Of a DNA stretch of 64,000 nt, positions 42,846-55,800 are shown piece after piece; positions within the stretch are counted from its first letter, which is position 1, and each line of letters opens with the position of its first letter. Made by a program: the position numbers and the translations under genes. Source of the DNA: Euglena gracilis (Eukaryota > Euglenida > Euglenophyceae > Euglenales); the NCBI GenBank assembly GCA_039621445.1, contig CP154956.1:857653-921652 (forward strand), given 5' to 3'. The notes under the pieces are model-generated. The model worked only from the letters and a program-made list of their open reading frames with translations, made no database searches and was not told the DNA's origin.

Positions 42846-45800
42846 AGCGCGGAATCCTTGGGTGGACCTCCACTGGGCACGGCTTGGGCTTCGGTGCAAA
42901 GCACCAAAATTTTCTTGGGAAATGCCCTGAGCATCGGATTTTTTTGCCCCCCCCCCCCCGGGGGGGGTTTGTGCTGGGCTGGGTGGGGAGACTCCCCCCG
43001 AGAAGCCTGATTGCCGCCTGCAACAATTTCTGGTGGTCATTCACTGGGCTGTCTAATATGGCAACGCAACAAAAACCCCCAAATCAGACCTAGTGGCTGG
43101 GCACCAGTGTGAATTTTGATTGGGAAAAGACTTGAAAAGAAAGAACTTGAAAAGCTGAATGAGCAACAAAGGGGGGTGGGGCGTTGCTTCAGCCTCGAGG
43201 GGAGGGACCTCAATGTCCTGCCCTGGTCAAAGTCCCCTCAGGGTGGCTCGACACACACCAAAAACAATCACTTTTGTTCCCTTCGTCAATTACATCCAGC
43301 CTTCACCATGGGGCACTTGTGTGGGAGGGGCTTGGGCACTGCTGGAGGAAGAGCTTCCGTCACCGCGGGGGCTGGAGTACCGGGGGCACAGGACGGCACC
43401 TCAAACCGAAACAGCTCGAGAACCACCCCGAGGCTGCTTGAGTGCGGGGGGGTCGACACGCCCCGACAGAGGTGCACTGGAAGGTCTGGTGCCGAGAGGC
43501 TGGATGGGGTGGGGGTTTTACCTCATCCCCGGGGGGGGGGGGCGGCCGGACCCACCCACCCTACCCCTCCCCCCCCCCGGGGTCCAAACTTAAAAAAATC
43601 CCTGATCCCAATGCTGGTGGGGGGGGGCAACCATTTCCCATTCCCTTGCTGGGGGGGGGGCTGGTTTTAATTAGGCAAACAATTTCTTTCGACCCCCAGT
43701 GAAACGTGGGGGTGGGGGGCGGGGGGGGGGGATTCTAGGGGCCAACTCTAAATTTAACCGTTTCACTCCCCAATTTGCGTTTTTTCCATTTCTGCTTCCG
43801 TTCCAGATTGGGGTTGGGGAAAAGAATAGGGTTACGAGTTAAGGAAAAAGTTTGGCCGAAATGAGGCCCAAAACAGGACCAAAAATTTGGCCAAAAATTG
43901 GGCCTAAATAAAGCAAAAATTCGTCCGAACCCCACCAAAATTCTCACTCTGGCACTAAATCCTAACCCTTACCCGATTCCTCACTCGACCCGGATCAACC
44001 CGGATCCCGGCCTGTTCTGGCAAAAATTTTCTTGCGGTATCACGCTTTCCAAAAGAAAAATATGAGGGGGGCCAGCAGTGAAACTCGGTCGACTGAAATC
44101 CCCGGTACGTTTCACTACTGGGCCCTCCCCCACGGAGGGCAGTGGTGAATTGTTGCCAATTGCATACACAAACACATAATGTAATAATAATAAATTTGTG
44201 GTTTGGCCAGTGTTTCAATTATTCCCGGTTCAACCCACACTTCCGGACTCTTCCTGGACCGACTCTCAAAGTGAATCTTCCAAATTAAAAGAATGGTACA
44301 AAATGTGGCACAAAATGTTTATTATTTGATTTATTCATTGATGACATATGGAGCAATGCAATGGGCAAAATTGGCCTAAGAGGGTCCTGGCGCACAAAAA
44401 TTCGGCCATTGGTTTTCAATCTTCAAGTTGAGGGTTTTATTTGAGAGAGACACCGATGCCATGCCGAGTTCGCGCGGATCGCAGTGGGCCTTCCTCGTCA
44501 GACTCAGCAATGGACTTCATTTCTTGCCCTTCAGCCTTTGGCGCTGGAAGCACCCTGCAAGAGGCCGGACGTCGTATTCATTTTGCACGTATAGTGCATA
44601 TGCATGCATGTTCTCAAGTAAAACTCCTGCACGCAACTGTGTGCAGCATTCACTTGTTTATCCAGTGTGCAAATGGGCATGTGTGCGTGTGCAGGAAAGC
44701 AGCAAGCAGGAGGAGAAGGAGAGAAGTTGGCAGCAGGGTGCTGGCCCAACTGATGCTGTTGTCGTTTGAGTCGGACTTTGGGAGCAGTCCCTGCCACTGA
44801 ACAAATTCCACAATTCATTCCCGCTTTTTGGACCTGAGATCCAAATTGCGGGGGAGGGGTCAGTTTGGGTAGAATGAAAAAAAAAAAAAAAAGATCCAAT
44901 TTGGAACCTGTCCAAATTGATTTTTGAATACAAAGCAAAAACCATCCAGCCACCCTTCGGGACGACATTTTTTGAGGACCTGGGGGGGGTCGGCAATCAC
45001 CTAAATGCGATTCTGGGACCAATTTGTGGTGCAGAATTCTTTCACACCTTCTTATGGAACAGAACAAACCCCACTCTGCCTCTAGTGCCTGACCCGGTCC
45101 CCTCCTCAGTCACCCCGGGAAAAAAAACTCTGTTCAGGAGGCCAGCAAGGAAAAGTAGTCGGTAGGGGGAAAAGATATAAAGACTGGAAAAGGCGGCTGG
45201 ATGGACCCCCTGGACGGACAACCCACCCCCTGGGGGGGGGGGGGGCGGGGGAACCCCACTTTGGGGGGGTCAAAGGAGTTTTTTGGCCCCAAAAAAGAAA
45301 AAAACCCCCACCTCCAGCGGGGTGCCCACTTGGCCCGGGGGGGGGGGGGGGGGGGCTCGGGCCAGGACCCACCCCCTGGGGTCACGAAACTGAACTCTGA
45401 CCATACATCTCTCTAAGGACCCCGGGGGGGGTTGCTGGGCTAGGGCTAGAAATTTGGGCTGGCTAGAAATTTGGGCTGGCTAGCCCGCCCCCCCCCCCCC
45501 GGGGGGGGGGGGGTGGACCCCGGCTGGACCCGAACCGGGGCGAGCTAGACTGAAATCGGAAAAATGCCCAAAAATGACCTGCAGAACACAGTTTTGAAAA
45601 ATGATGCATCTGAAACCTCCCAAAAATGCCCCAAACGCCCCCCAAACCCCATTTTTGGCCACTTTTGAACACAGTTTTCCAAAAAATTTCGGCGCTTTGC
45701 GCCGAAAAATTTTGGGCTGGACCCCCAAAAAAGGGGCTGGCTAGCTGGGCTAGCAGCACCCCCCCCGGGGGGGGGTGCTGCTGCGGCTGGGCTGGGCCCA

Positions 45801-46030
45801 AATCGGGGCTGGCTGCAGCCGCCCCCCCCCCCGAGGGGGGTTCGCAAAACCTTAGAGAGATGTATGTCTCTGACCCCAAATTCATGGGGACGTCAATCTT
45901 TTGTATCCTGTTTCCCTTGACCCCCTCTTGTCCAACAGTGGGGGGGCACACATGGGGTGTCCTATCTGGTTTCAGCACCGTTTAACCCAAAAACCATGGC
46001 CTGGGTCAACATTCAAACCCACACTGAACT
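42846..46030. other. Intergenic repeat-rich DNA, no gene seen
   Basis: G- and C-run hairpins (for example 42,945-42,970, 45,225-45,370, 45,480-45,520, 45,760-45,840), a 17-base A run near 44,876-44,892. About 45,412-45,860 is enclosed by roughly inverted segments (ACATCTCTCTAAGG and CCTTAGAGAGATGT), so it is probably another non-autonomous element. No gene recognised. Confidence 0.45.
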
Positions 46031-46469
46031 CAGGGGGGGGGAAAAATGCGCTCGCCCGGCCTCGGAAAAAATGCGCAAAAATGCGCAAAAAAATGCGCAA
46101 AAAATGCGCATTTTTGGAAAAAATGCGCAAAAATGTGCAAAATCCGAGGAAAAATGAATGCAAAAATTACCCCAAAACATGCAAAAATGGCACCAAATTT
46201 GAAGAAATTATGTAGAATAATGAGGAAAATGTACGTTTCAAAAAAAGTCAAAATTTTCAAATTTTTGCAAAAAATTGCAAAAATGGTCAAAAAATATGAA
46301 AATTTTGGAAAATCACAAAAAAATGTGCCAAAAAGCAAAAAAAATGTGCTGAAAAAAACGAAAAAATGCGCAAAAAATGCGAAAAAATGCGCAAAAATGC
46401 GCATTTTTGGAAAATTTGAAAAAATGCGCAAAAATGCGAAAAAATGCGAAACGCATTCCCCCCCCCCTG
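46031..46469. mobile_element. A-rich MITE with CAGGGGG termini
   Basis: 439 bp, starts CAGGGGGGGGGAAAAATGCG and ends with the inverse CGCATTCCCCCCCCCCTG. CTGAACT flanks it at 46,024-46,030 and 46,470-46,476 (7 of 8 bp if the terminal G is counted). Interior is a degenerate array of AAAAATGCGCAAAAATGCGC. Same family as 56,860-57,341. Confidence 0.8.
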
Positions 46470-46564
46470 CTGAACTGTTGCACAGCGGGAATTATTTCCA
46501 GACCCCTGGTCATCCGATTGAAATCCACCACCCAATAAACCCTCTTGACCCATCAATCATCAAT

Positions 46565-49500
46565 TCACCGGGGAATAGAAAACAAATTTCCATCAAATGG
46601 GCAGTCCCTGGCCGCGCCACTGCAGAACTGCACCATGCGGTGCATGTCCATGCCGATGTACTCGCGGCCGATCTTCTCGTCGAGCCCTGACCGGATCGGA
46701 GGGCAGACCCCGTCGTCTGTCTCGCCAGATGATGAACCCCCCTTTCAGCACAGACCAAGCTAGTTCCCCTGGACCAAGGAGATTCTCCGGGGAGGGGGGG
46801 GTAGTGGCATTTTTTAAAGGAAAAAGGACTGCCTTCCTGCATGTCCAAGACAATGAATTCATTTCTGGACCCCTGGGCACTTGTCTCGGGCCCAGAACCA
46901 CCATTACCAAACCCCACCCGAAATCAGCCAAAGCCCCTTGAAAAATTACAACCTTTGGCCAGGCAAAATTCACCCCCCTCAAGGGAGGGGGATCCAGTCT
47001 CCCCAACCCCTCCCTGGCTGGGGGGGGGGTCACAAAAGCTTTAAAATAATATGCTCAATGTTCTGGGAATGGCAGGGGGGGTCAACGACATTGTGCCAAT
47101 GGACCTATTTTTCAATTGGGACAACCTTTTACGCAAGTTTGGTGCTGTTTGGTCCAAATATCGGGACAAGGAGTTCAGTATCGGATCTGGTCATAATCTC
47201 AAGTTTTATCTGAGGATTTCCCAGGGGGTGGCTTGCCGAGGCCATTCCCGTTTAAAAAAAATTCTGCGCCACAATGGGATTTCAACCTTTACTTGTCTTC
47301 GACCACTCACATAAATGCCCGACGCTTGAATTGTCTGACACTTCCTAAAAATAATTGTTTGATTTTTTCCCTTTCACACAACAACAGTAAAAAAAATCGG
47401 AGAGAGTTTGGGCAGTGGGGGGGCCTGCTCAGGATGTCCACCACCTGCTTGTTGGGCTGCACGAGCACCACCTGGATCCCCCGCTTGTGGTGGTCGTCCA
47501 CCATTCCCTTCAGGTAGTGGATGGCGGTGCTGGGGGCAGGCCAACGCTGGGGAATGCCCCGGACTTGGAATCCGATTCGAAGGGGCTTCGGTGGTTTGGG
47601 AAACGGTCTCAAGACAGGGAGGGATCAGCACACTTGGCCACCCCCTGTGTCCAACGACCGGCGACCTCTGTCCTCTGACCAGGGGGGGGGGGTCGATGGA
47701 CATGGGGGTCAAAAACCAAAGGTTGGGAGGTACCCGGGACCCAACCCCACAAAACATCAAATTTCCAAAATTATTTGAATGTGGAGAATTTTCAGAGCCG
47801 CACTATCATTTCTTATTCAAAATCCACAAATTCAAATTCAGGCGTTATTAAAATGAGCGTTGTCCATCCGCAGCACCACAATTCTCCATACAACCACTCC
47901 CCTGGGAAACTCTCTTCTGAGCCCTCTGCGCTTGTTACCTGTCTCCCTCCCTTGTTCCGCCGGCTGACGGTCAAAACTGTATGTTTCCTGAGGTGAAAAC
48001 TGCAATTATATTTTCCAGGCTTCGGTTCACAGATCATCCAAAAAAATCCCCTTCAAATTCTTCGTGTCACCGGGGCAGGGGTTTTTTTTAAGCCTGGGGG
48101 GGGGGGTTGGCACCCACCCTGGGGTGGGGCCCCCCGGTCCCGGGGGACCCCCCACTTTGCCTGAAAATGGCCAAAAATGCTAAAAATAGCGCCTTTTTCA
48201 AAAATTTTCGGCGCCTTCGACCAGCCCCTACCAGGGAGGGGGTCCAAGACTAAAAAAAAAAAACCCTGCACCGGGGGTAATGTTTTAAATGTGGGAACTA
48301 AGGCTCAAAATACACACCAATGGCGCAAAATGGAAAAAAATGTTAAGATTCCTCCAGTTGTCCAATTGTAAAATCCCCTCCAGCAGAAATGTGCGCATTT
48401 TCGACACCAATTTTCCAGCAGTTTTCCGCAATTTTTTGAAGCCCCCATCAATTCCCCCCCTGCGCTTCTCGCCAGGTTGAGGGGGGGGGTCGTTGACACA
48501 GGCGGGTCATTGGACAAATGGGGGGGGGGGGTAGGGAACAGGTTCCTATAAGAGCAGGTCAGCGAGTTCAGAGGCAGGAGACTGTTTTCCCAGGCAGGTT
48601 TAAATCAATCAGAGGGGGAAAACAATTTTATAAAAGCCCAGAAACATGATTTTTGTAATTTTGGGAACATGACATGGATTCTATTGGGCAAAAAACCCCC
48701 GAAACAGCGAAAAATTGATACAAATTTAGTCACAGAAAATCTGCTCTAAGCTGAGGAATTTTTCTAAACCGGAATTATTTCCCAGCAGAAACCCAACAAC
48801 CACACAACGGCCTGCAAACATTGCCCAAATTAGCAAATTTTGGCAAATTTTTGCAAAACTGCAAGAAATTAGCAAAATGGCACTTACGTTCCCTTGTGAA
48901 CCATTCAAGGAATGGCCGGGGCTCACTCCACCTTCGATCTCAGGTTCATGCGGAAAAAATTGCAAAAAAAAAAAAAAACTGTGGGAAAACTGCGGAAGAC
49001 TGTACAAATGGTGGATATTGCGGAAAATTGCGGGAAAATTGTGGATATCAATCCCCCCCTGCGAAGCGCTGGCACGTAAAATTTTGCACCTAAATTCCCA
49101 GGAAGGGGGGGCACACGCACTGGGGGGGGGTATTCTCCTTTTCGAAAAAAAAAGAAAAAAAAGTGGAAATGGGCAGCCAACTCCCAATCTGATCCATCGA
49201 TCACGGACACCCCAGACAGGTCGAATATGAGGAAATTGATCTTCCTGCCGCACACCGCAGCACGTGTCTCCAAATAGTTGAGTGGCGCCAGGGAAGCACA
49301 CCAAGGGAAACACACCCAACAAGCCGTTTTGGGAGATTGGCTGTCAGAGGCTGGGGTTGGCCAGGCACGCCATGCCCAGGGAATGATCACAAAAGAAAAC
49401 AAAACCCAAACCCATTGGGGGTTCCCTGAACATGGTTCGGAGCGGGTTCGTGTTGGCGAAGTAGATGGGGGCGTCGACGCGGACGATGAGGCAGTCGTTG

Positions 49501-52500
49501 ATCTCCTCCGCGTTAGGAAACTGCTTCACGTTACTGCAGCGCCCATGCCTACCAACGCCCCCCCCCCCTGTCTGGGACCTCAGGCAAACATCCATTTTAG
49601 GTAGACCAACCAAAAAGGAGCCAAAATGCATTTAAGGGGGGATGGGAGGGCGGCACCTGAAACTGGACAATTGCCCAAAAACTACAGCATTGGGGAAAAA
49701 TAAGCATCTGACAACCCCCCTAAACCCCTGAAAATACCCCAAAACACCATTTCGGAGCACTTTTCCCCCTTGTCTAGACCCCAACAATAAGGCTGGCTTC
49801 CTGCTGGGGGGATTTTTTTGAATTCAAATTAAATCCAATTTCAAATTTAATGAAATTAATCAATTCAATTTAATCAAATTCAATTTTTGGCTGCAGCCGC
49901 AATCCACCACAGAATCCCTTGGTGCTGATTTAAAAAAAAACCCTTTTTAGAGGGATAAAGATAAGAAGGATGAAGATAAAGCCTGACAAAAATATTGTGT
50001 TGGAACAAAGATGGAACAATCCAAAGAAAAATAGCACACAGACACTCACTGACATAAGCATGGGTGCCGTTGCGGTAAACCTGGGTTTCTGGGACATTAC
50101 CCAGGATGGTAACCTGGTGAAGGAGAATAACAGAACAAAGACACCCAAATGCAATTTCAAAAAGCCTCCCCATGCATAGCTGACATGGATATGACATGGA
50201 GCCTTCACACACATGGCTAAACGTACATGCTGGTGCATGTTGTTGAGGCCCCACAACCCATTCACTCGTTCAACTCATTACCTGCCTTCACAATGTGCAG
50301 CGCCACTTTGCAGGTCGAATACTGCTTGTTGATGTGCATCCGGGAGACAATGCACACCTGGGGGAAAGCAGAGTACAAGATGACAATGCCCATGGACAGC
50401 CCAACTGCGACGCACAGCCCCTTACAGGGCTGTGGTGCGATTCTGGAGCGACTTTGAGGGGGAAAACATAAACACAGGAAAGTGAGAATTTCAAGAGCAA
50501 AAAAAAACTGCAAAAGAATAACAGCAGGAAGATTGGGTGTAGTATGAAAATTGCTATCCAAGAGAGCATGCAACTCCAAAAATCGAGCAGGTAGCATTAT
50601 GACTGTTCCCTTGCCGTGTGTCCTGTGGATGAGGAAACCATTAATGCAGCTTCGCATTTTTCGGCTTTTTGTGTCCTGGGTTTTTCTAGCTTTTGAGAAA
50701 CGTTGAGGCATTCGACAAGGAAAATGAGGCAAAACTGCTCAGCCCCGCGCTTCTATTAAGGGGAGGGTCGGGTGTGGGTGCCTCGGAGTACCTGCCCAGG
50801 CAGGCACATCCCCCCCCCCAGGTGGGGTTCGACACCACCTTAAAATTCAGCGCAAGCGAGATGAAAAATGCATAAAACCAGAACTTTTGGTCATTTGCGA
50901 CCAACAAATACCCCCCCACCCAACAACCCCTGACCAGGGTTGTAGGCACCCCCTGATCTATAAAACTGGGGGTTTCTCAAAGACCGGGGGGAGGGGGTTC
51001 CCACAGCCTGGCTTGAAAAAGGTGCTGGCTGGACCCCCTGGGGTCCAGCCGGCTGGGAGCTGGACATGGCGTGTACCAAGAAAAAAAATGCCCCCAAAAA
51101 ACCAAATCAGCTGGGTTGGCACTTTTCAGCCAAAATTTGGAGGTGAAGACTCAAAACCCAGCAAAGAAAAAATGACACTTTGGCCATTTTTGACCTGTGT
51201 TCCCAAAAATATCGGTGCACTTGCGTCGCATTTTTTTTTCGGTCCAGCTCGGCTTTGCTGGGTCGGCCCGAACTTTATTTCAGTGGACCCCCGTGAGGGG
51301 CAGGCTGTTTTTTACCAACCCCGGGGAGGGGGGGGGGGTCCAGAATGCCTTTGAGTGCCTGCCCAGGCAGGCACTACCCCGGGGGGGGGTTGGATTTTGG
51401 CCTGTGCCCAGGCACATTCCTTTGAAAAAAAGGCCATTTTTCGCTCCCCGGCGCCGGGGTCTGTGCTAGGGCACTTTAGGCCAAGCGCCCTACCCTCTCA
51501 GGGGGGGGGTAGGATTTTGAGTGCCTTGGAGTGCCTGCCCAGGCAGGCCCCCCCCCCCCAGGGTGGGGTCGGCACCCGATTAAAATACGGCCTGGAGGGG
51601 GGTCCTGTCCGCAGGGCTGTACGGGGAGGCCTGGTGTGGGGGGTCGACCTCCCACCACAGCATTTTCACAGATTTTTTTCAAACAACTCCACCCAGCCAA
51701 AGGCGCCGGGAAAAAATTTTGGGGTCGAAAATTGGAAAATTGGCTCCCAGAAATACGGGAGGAGGTGGTCGGGGGGGGGGGGTGGTCGACCCCCCTCACC
51801 CACCGGGTGGGGGGGGGTTGACCCCCCACCCACCACCCTGGCTGTTTGGCCGATTCCCGTTTTGCCCTTGGGGTCCGCCGGCTAGGAGGTGCTGACTGGG
51901 GGGAAAATGCTGGCTGGACCAGGGGGGCTGAAGAAAACCCTTCCTATAAACCCAACCGGGGCGGGGGGGGGGGGTTCAGTCTGTAGGGGTGGTTGGTTGT
52001 ACAAGGAGAAGGAGGGGAGGATGATTTTGTGGTGTAAAATGTGGCCAAAGCAATGGCTGATTTGGCTCAAAGATGGGAGAATGGCCAACAATAACTAAGA
52101 AAAAGCCCCCCAAAAAGTCTAAAAAAGACTAAAAATGGCCCCAGAATTGTTGCCATTTTTCAGCAACAATTCTGGGGGCGTAGATGGCCCCAGAATGCAA
52201 AAAAAGAAAAAAGCAATAAAATATGTGGCAACAGGCAAATATGCGCAAAAATGCGAAATATACCTCGCTTTCTGGCAAATAAAAATGCGAAATGTGCGAA
52301 ATACACACAAAACACGCCCCCCCCCCAGCGAATGAGATTCCACTTGGCCCTGGGCCCCACTCCACACCGAGCATCATGACGCAGATGCATGTAGTGACAA
52401 ACACGAGGCAATCGAACTTGTTGACCTTGTACAAGAAGAAGAACTCCCACCTGCAGGGTACCAAGCGAGAGCCTGCGACCAGAATCGGCTGGCGCAAAAT

Positions 52501-55500
52501 CTCGGGCAAACTTTTTTCGACCTCAATTCCAAGGGGAGGGGGTTGCAGGACTCTAAATGCTGAGGAGGGAGTGGGGTCAGGGTTTGCATAAATCGGGGAG
52601 GGGTGCGAACCCCCATGGCTGGGGGGGGGGGCCTTCCACAACAGCCCTCACTTAATACCCTGCCCGCCAGTTGAACAGCGCAGGCATGGAGGCGATGATG
52701 ATGGCCGCCATGGCGTTGAGAGGGAGGCAATGGGCCCATGCATTTATGTCGTACGTGCAGTTGCGAGTGCACATACGCCCCCCTCCTCTGGGGGGGGGGG
52801 GCGAACCAACCAACCCAAAACTCACCCAAAATGAGTCGAAACCCTTGAAAAAATTCCAGCCCACCACATGGCGCACCCCATCCCCAACCCATGCACCCAA
52901 TCTCAACTTGTCTTGTGTAACCCTTATCTTATATGGCAATTCCCTGCCACCACACTGGCCATGGGGTGGTGCGTGCTTGGTCATGGGTGTTCAAGGTACT
53001 CGGACACCCCCCTCCCCTCCCCCGGCCACGGGGTTGGTCAAATTCGGCCAAAACCTAAAGGGAGTTCCCCTCCCCTCCCCTCCCCCAGGGAGAGGGTCCG
53101 GGCCAGGCTTCTTTTAAAGACCAGGTGGGGGGTCCCCCCCACCCACTGGGTCTCATTATGAGATGTGCATTATGGGATCACTTTGAGGCATGAGACAGAA
53201 TGTGCCCAGGCGGTATGTGAACAATCCTGTCAAGCACAAAAGCACCAGCATCATGCAGAGGGCTGTAACTGAGCTCAGGGCACCTGTGTCCAACCTGGAC
53301 GCCCAACACCTTGGGAAAGCAGAAGAAACCCCCAGGCAGTTCTCTGTTGTGTGGCAAGTTGGACAGCACAACCCCAGGGGGAGGCCGTTACCTGGTAAAT
53401 TTCTCGCCCCCGCTGGAGGAGGTACTGGATTTCGGCATATTTCAATCCCGAAATCTCCTGAGGATTCATTCTTGACCTCGTTTAATAGGGGGGAAAGCTC
53501 ATCCCCCGGGACCATGCCCTTGGATCCAGAAACGCCTGCGTCGCCTTTAAAATCACCGATGGTGTCCGGTTGACCAGGCCAATACATTCAGCAACTGCAT
53601 CCTCCACAGTTACTCATGGCCCAACAAACAGCTGAAATAGCTTGAAATGAATAAATTTAAGTAGCCTGAAATGGCCCCCAAAATGGCAAAAAAAATCACC
53701 AAATAACCAAAATGGTGATTCTCCCTTCCATAAACCAACCCCCCCCCAAATGTAAGAAACCCCTCGCTATAAGAAACCCCCAATTATAAGAAATCCTTTG
53801 GCCGATTTTCAGCCGACACCCAAATATAAGAAACCCCCAAATATAAGAAACCCCTAGGCTGTTGGACGCAAATCCATATTTAAGGAACCCCTGATCCCTT
53901 GCGAAGATTCCTTTCACCATCATCACTCCCAGATTCAGAAACAACACTCTACCACTTTCTTCTGGACTGATGGAATGATCCGATTCAGCATAAACACACT
54001 CCAGGGCCTGAGAAGCCATTAGACATGAAGAAAATCCGACACGCTGTGGTCACATGTAACTAATTACACGAAAGGAACCGAAGGAAGAAAAAGTTCCATT
54101 TATAAGAAACCCTTGGGGCCTGCCTTCGACACCCAAATATAACAAACCCCCAAATGTAAGAAACCCTTTGGGCCGATCGGCCGACACCCAAATATAAGAA
54201 ACAGGTTTCTTATATTTGTAGGGGGTTACGCATATTGGCCCAAATCAGCCCCAAAACACCCCAAATTGGCAAAAATTGATTCAACATAACCAAAAATAAT
54301 ACAACGTGAGATGTGGCTCACAAGTACGAAATATGGGTTTGATCCTCAACATGTGCAAAAAAATGAGAGTATTGCCCCGCATTACCCAGGTGGAAAACAA
54401 ACGGTTTTTAAACAGCCCTTGGGTGGTGCATATTGTTGCATCTTTTTTATAGAAAAAAATCCACTTGCAAGGTGCACGAGTGAATTTCATGAGGTTTCTG
54501 CGGGCCGCAACCAAGGTCCCGGGAAATTGTATTGGCTCTGGGTCAAAAATTGACAGGATGGTCATGCTTGGGGTGCCCTGCACATGCCAGCCAGCTGGGA
54601 CTTGGCCCCTTGGGCATGGGTCAGGGAGCTGCGGGAGAATGACCCGGTGGTGGTGTAGCAGTTGAAGCGCAGCCAGGGGTTGGGGGTCAATTAATTGGTG
54701 GAGAGCTGCCAGGTCTGGGTAGAAGGGAAAGCAGGCAAAAAAATTCCTACCCCACTGAAGCACAAACATCTGAAAATTTGTGTTGGAGAGCGGCGGGGGC
54801 AGACTTCAATTTTGTGTGCTGCGGCGAAGCTTGCCGCGACGCAAATTCTTTTTTCCGCGGCGCACAATTAAATTTTTGCCGCGGCACACCCGCAACGCAT
54901 TTGAAACGCTGCCGCGGCGCATCAACAACGCACCCGCGGTGCACCAATGACATTCCCACGGCACATGCATTGTGCACACAGCGCTGCCGCGGCGCACAGA
55001 AAGAAATCTTCCGCGGCATACGCGGTCGCAAAATTTCCGGTGCCGCGGCGCACGCGGCACAGAAAATTTTTTTTTCGCGCACTAAATGAAAATCTGGGTG
55101 GGGGGGGCACAGTCACCCAGGAACCTCCCTCGCGTCCACCCAAAGGATGCCAGTTTGTCTTCCGCCCGCCTTGTTTACGTCATCATCACATCCACTTTGT
55201 TTTGTGTTTGTGTCTGTTTTGATTTGTTATGATGACAACAAATTCGACGATGTCTCTCGGTCAGTCCACACCACTCCTCGTCTCCGCGCGTCCTGTTCCA
55301 GAATTGGTTTCCGACCCCTACTCCTTCACCCTGAGGAATGTGTGCTCGCTGGGGAATCCTCAGAGGGGCTTTTTCAAGACCAGGGGGCCCGGTGGGGGGG
55401 GGGGTCCCGGGGGACCACTCACTTCTCCCTGAAAATGGCAAAAAAATCGCGAAAATGCCAAAAATAGACCTTTTCAAAACTCTTTGGCACCAAAAAGTAC

Positions 55501-55758
55501 CCCCCCCGGGGGGGGGGGGGCGGACCCACCCACTCTACCCCAGGGTTCGATATAAGGACAGGTGGGGGGGGGGTGGTCCGGACCCCCCTGCGGGCCAGGC
55601 GGGGGGGGTTGGGGGGGGGCACACCCCCCCACATAAACCATATACGCCCTCCTTATATCTAACCCTGGTCTACCCCCCGGGGGGTCAAAGACTAAAAAAT
55701 CCCTGAATCCTCTACTGTCTGCATGCCAAACCTGTCCTCATAAGCTAAGATATACATA

Positions 55759-55800
<42 letters not shown>

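Noticed and set aside
37600-48300. G/C hairpins followed by T runs as transcription terminators
   Set aside because: They resemble bacterial terminators only in shape; exact 8-bp target duplications show several are transposon insertions in eukaryotic DNA.
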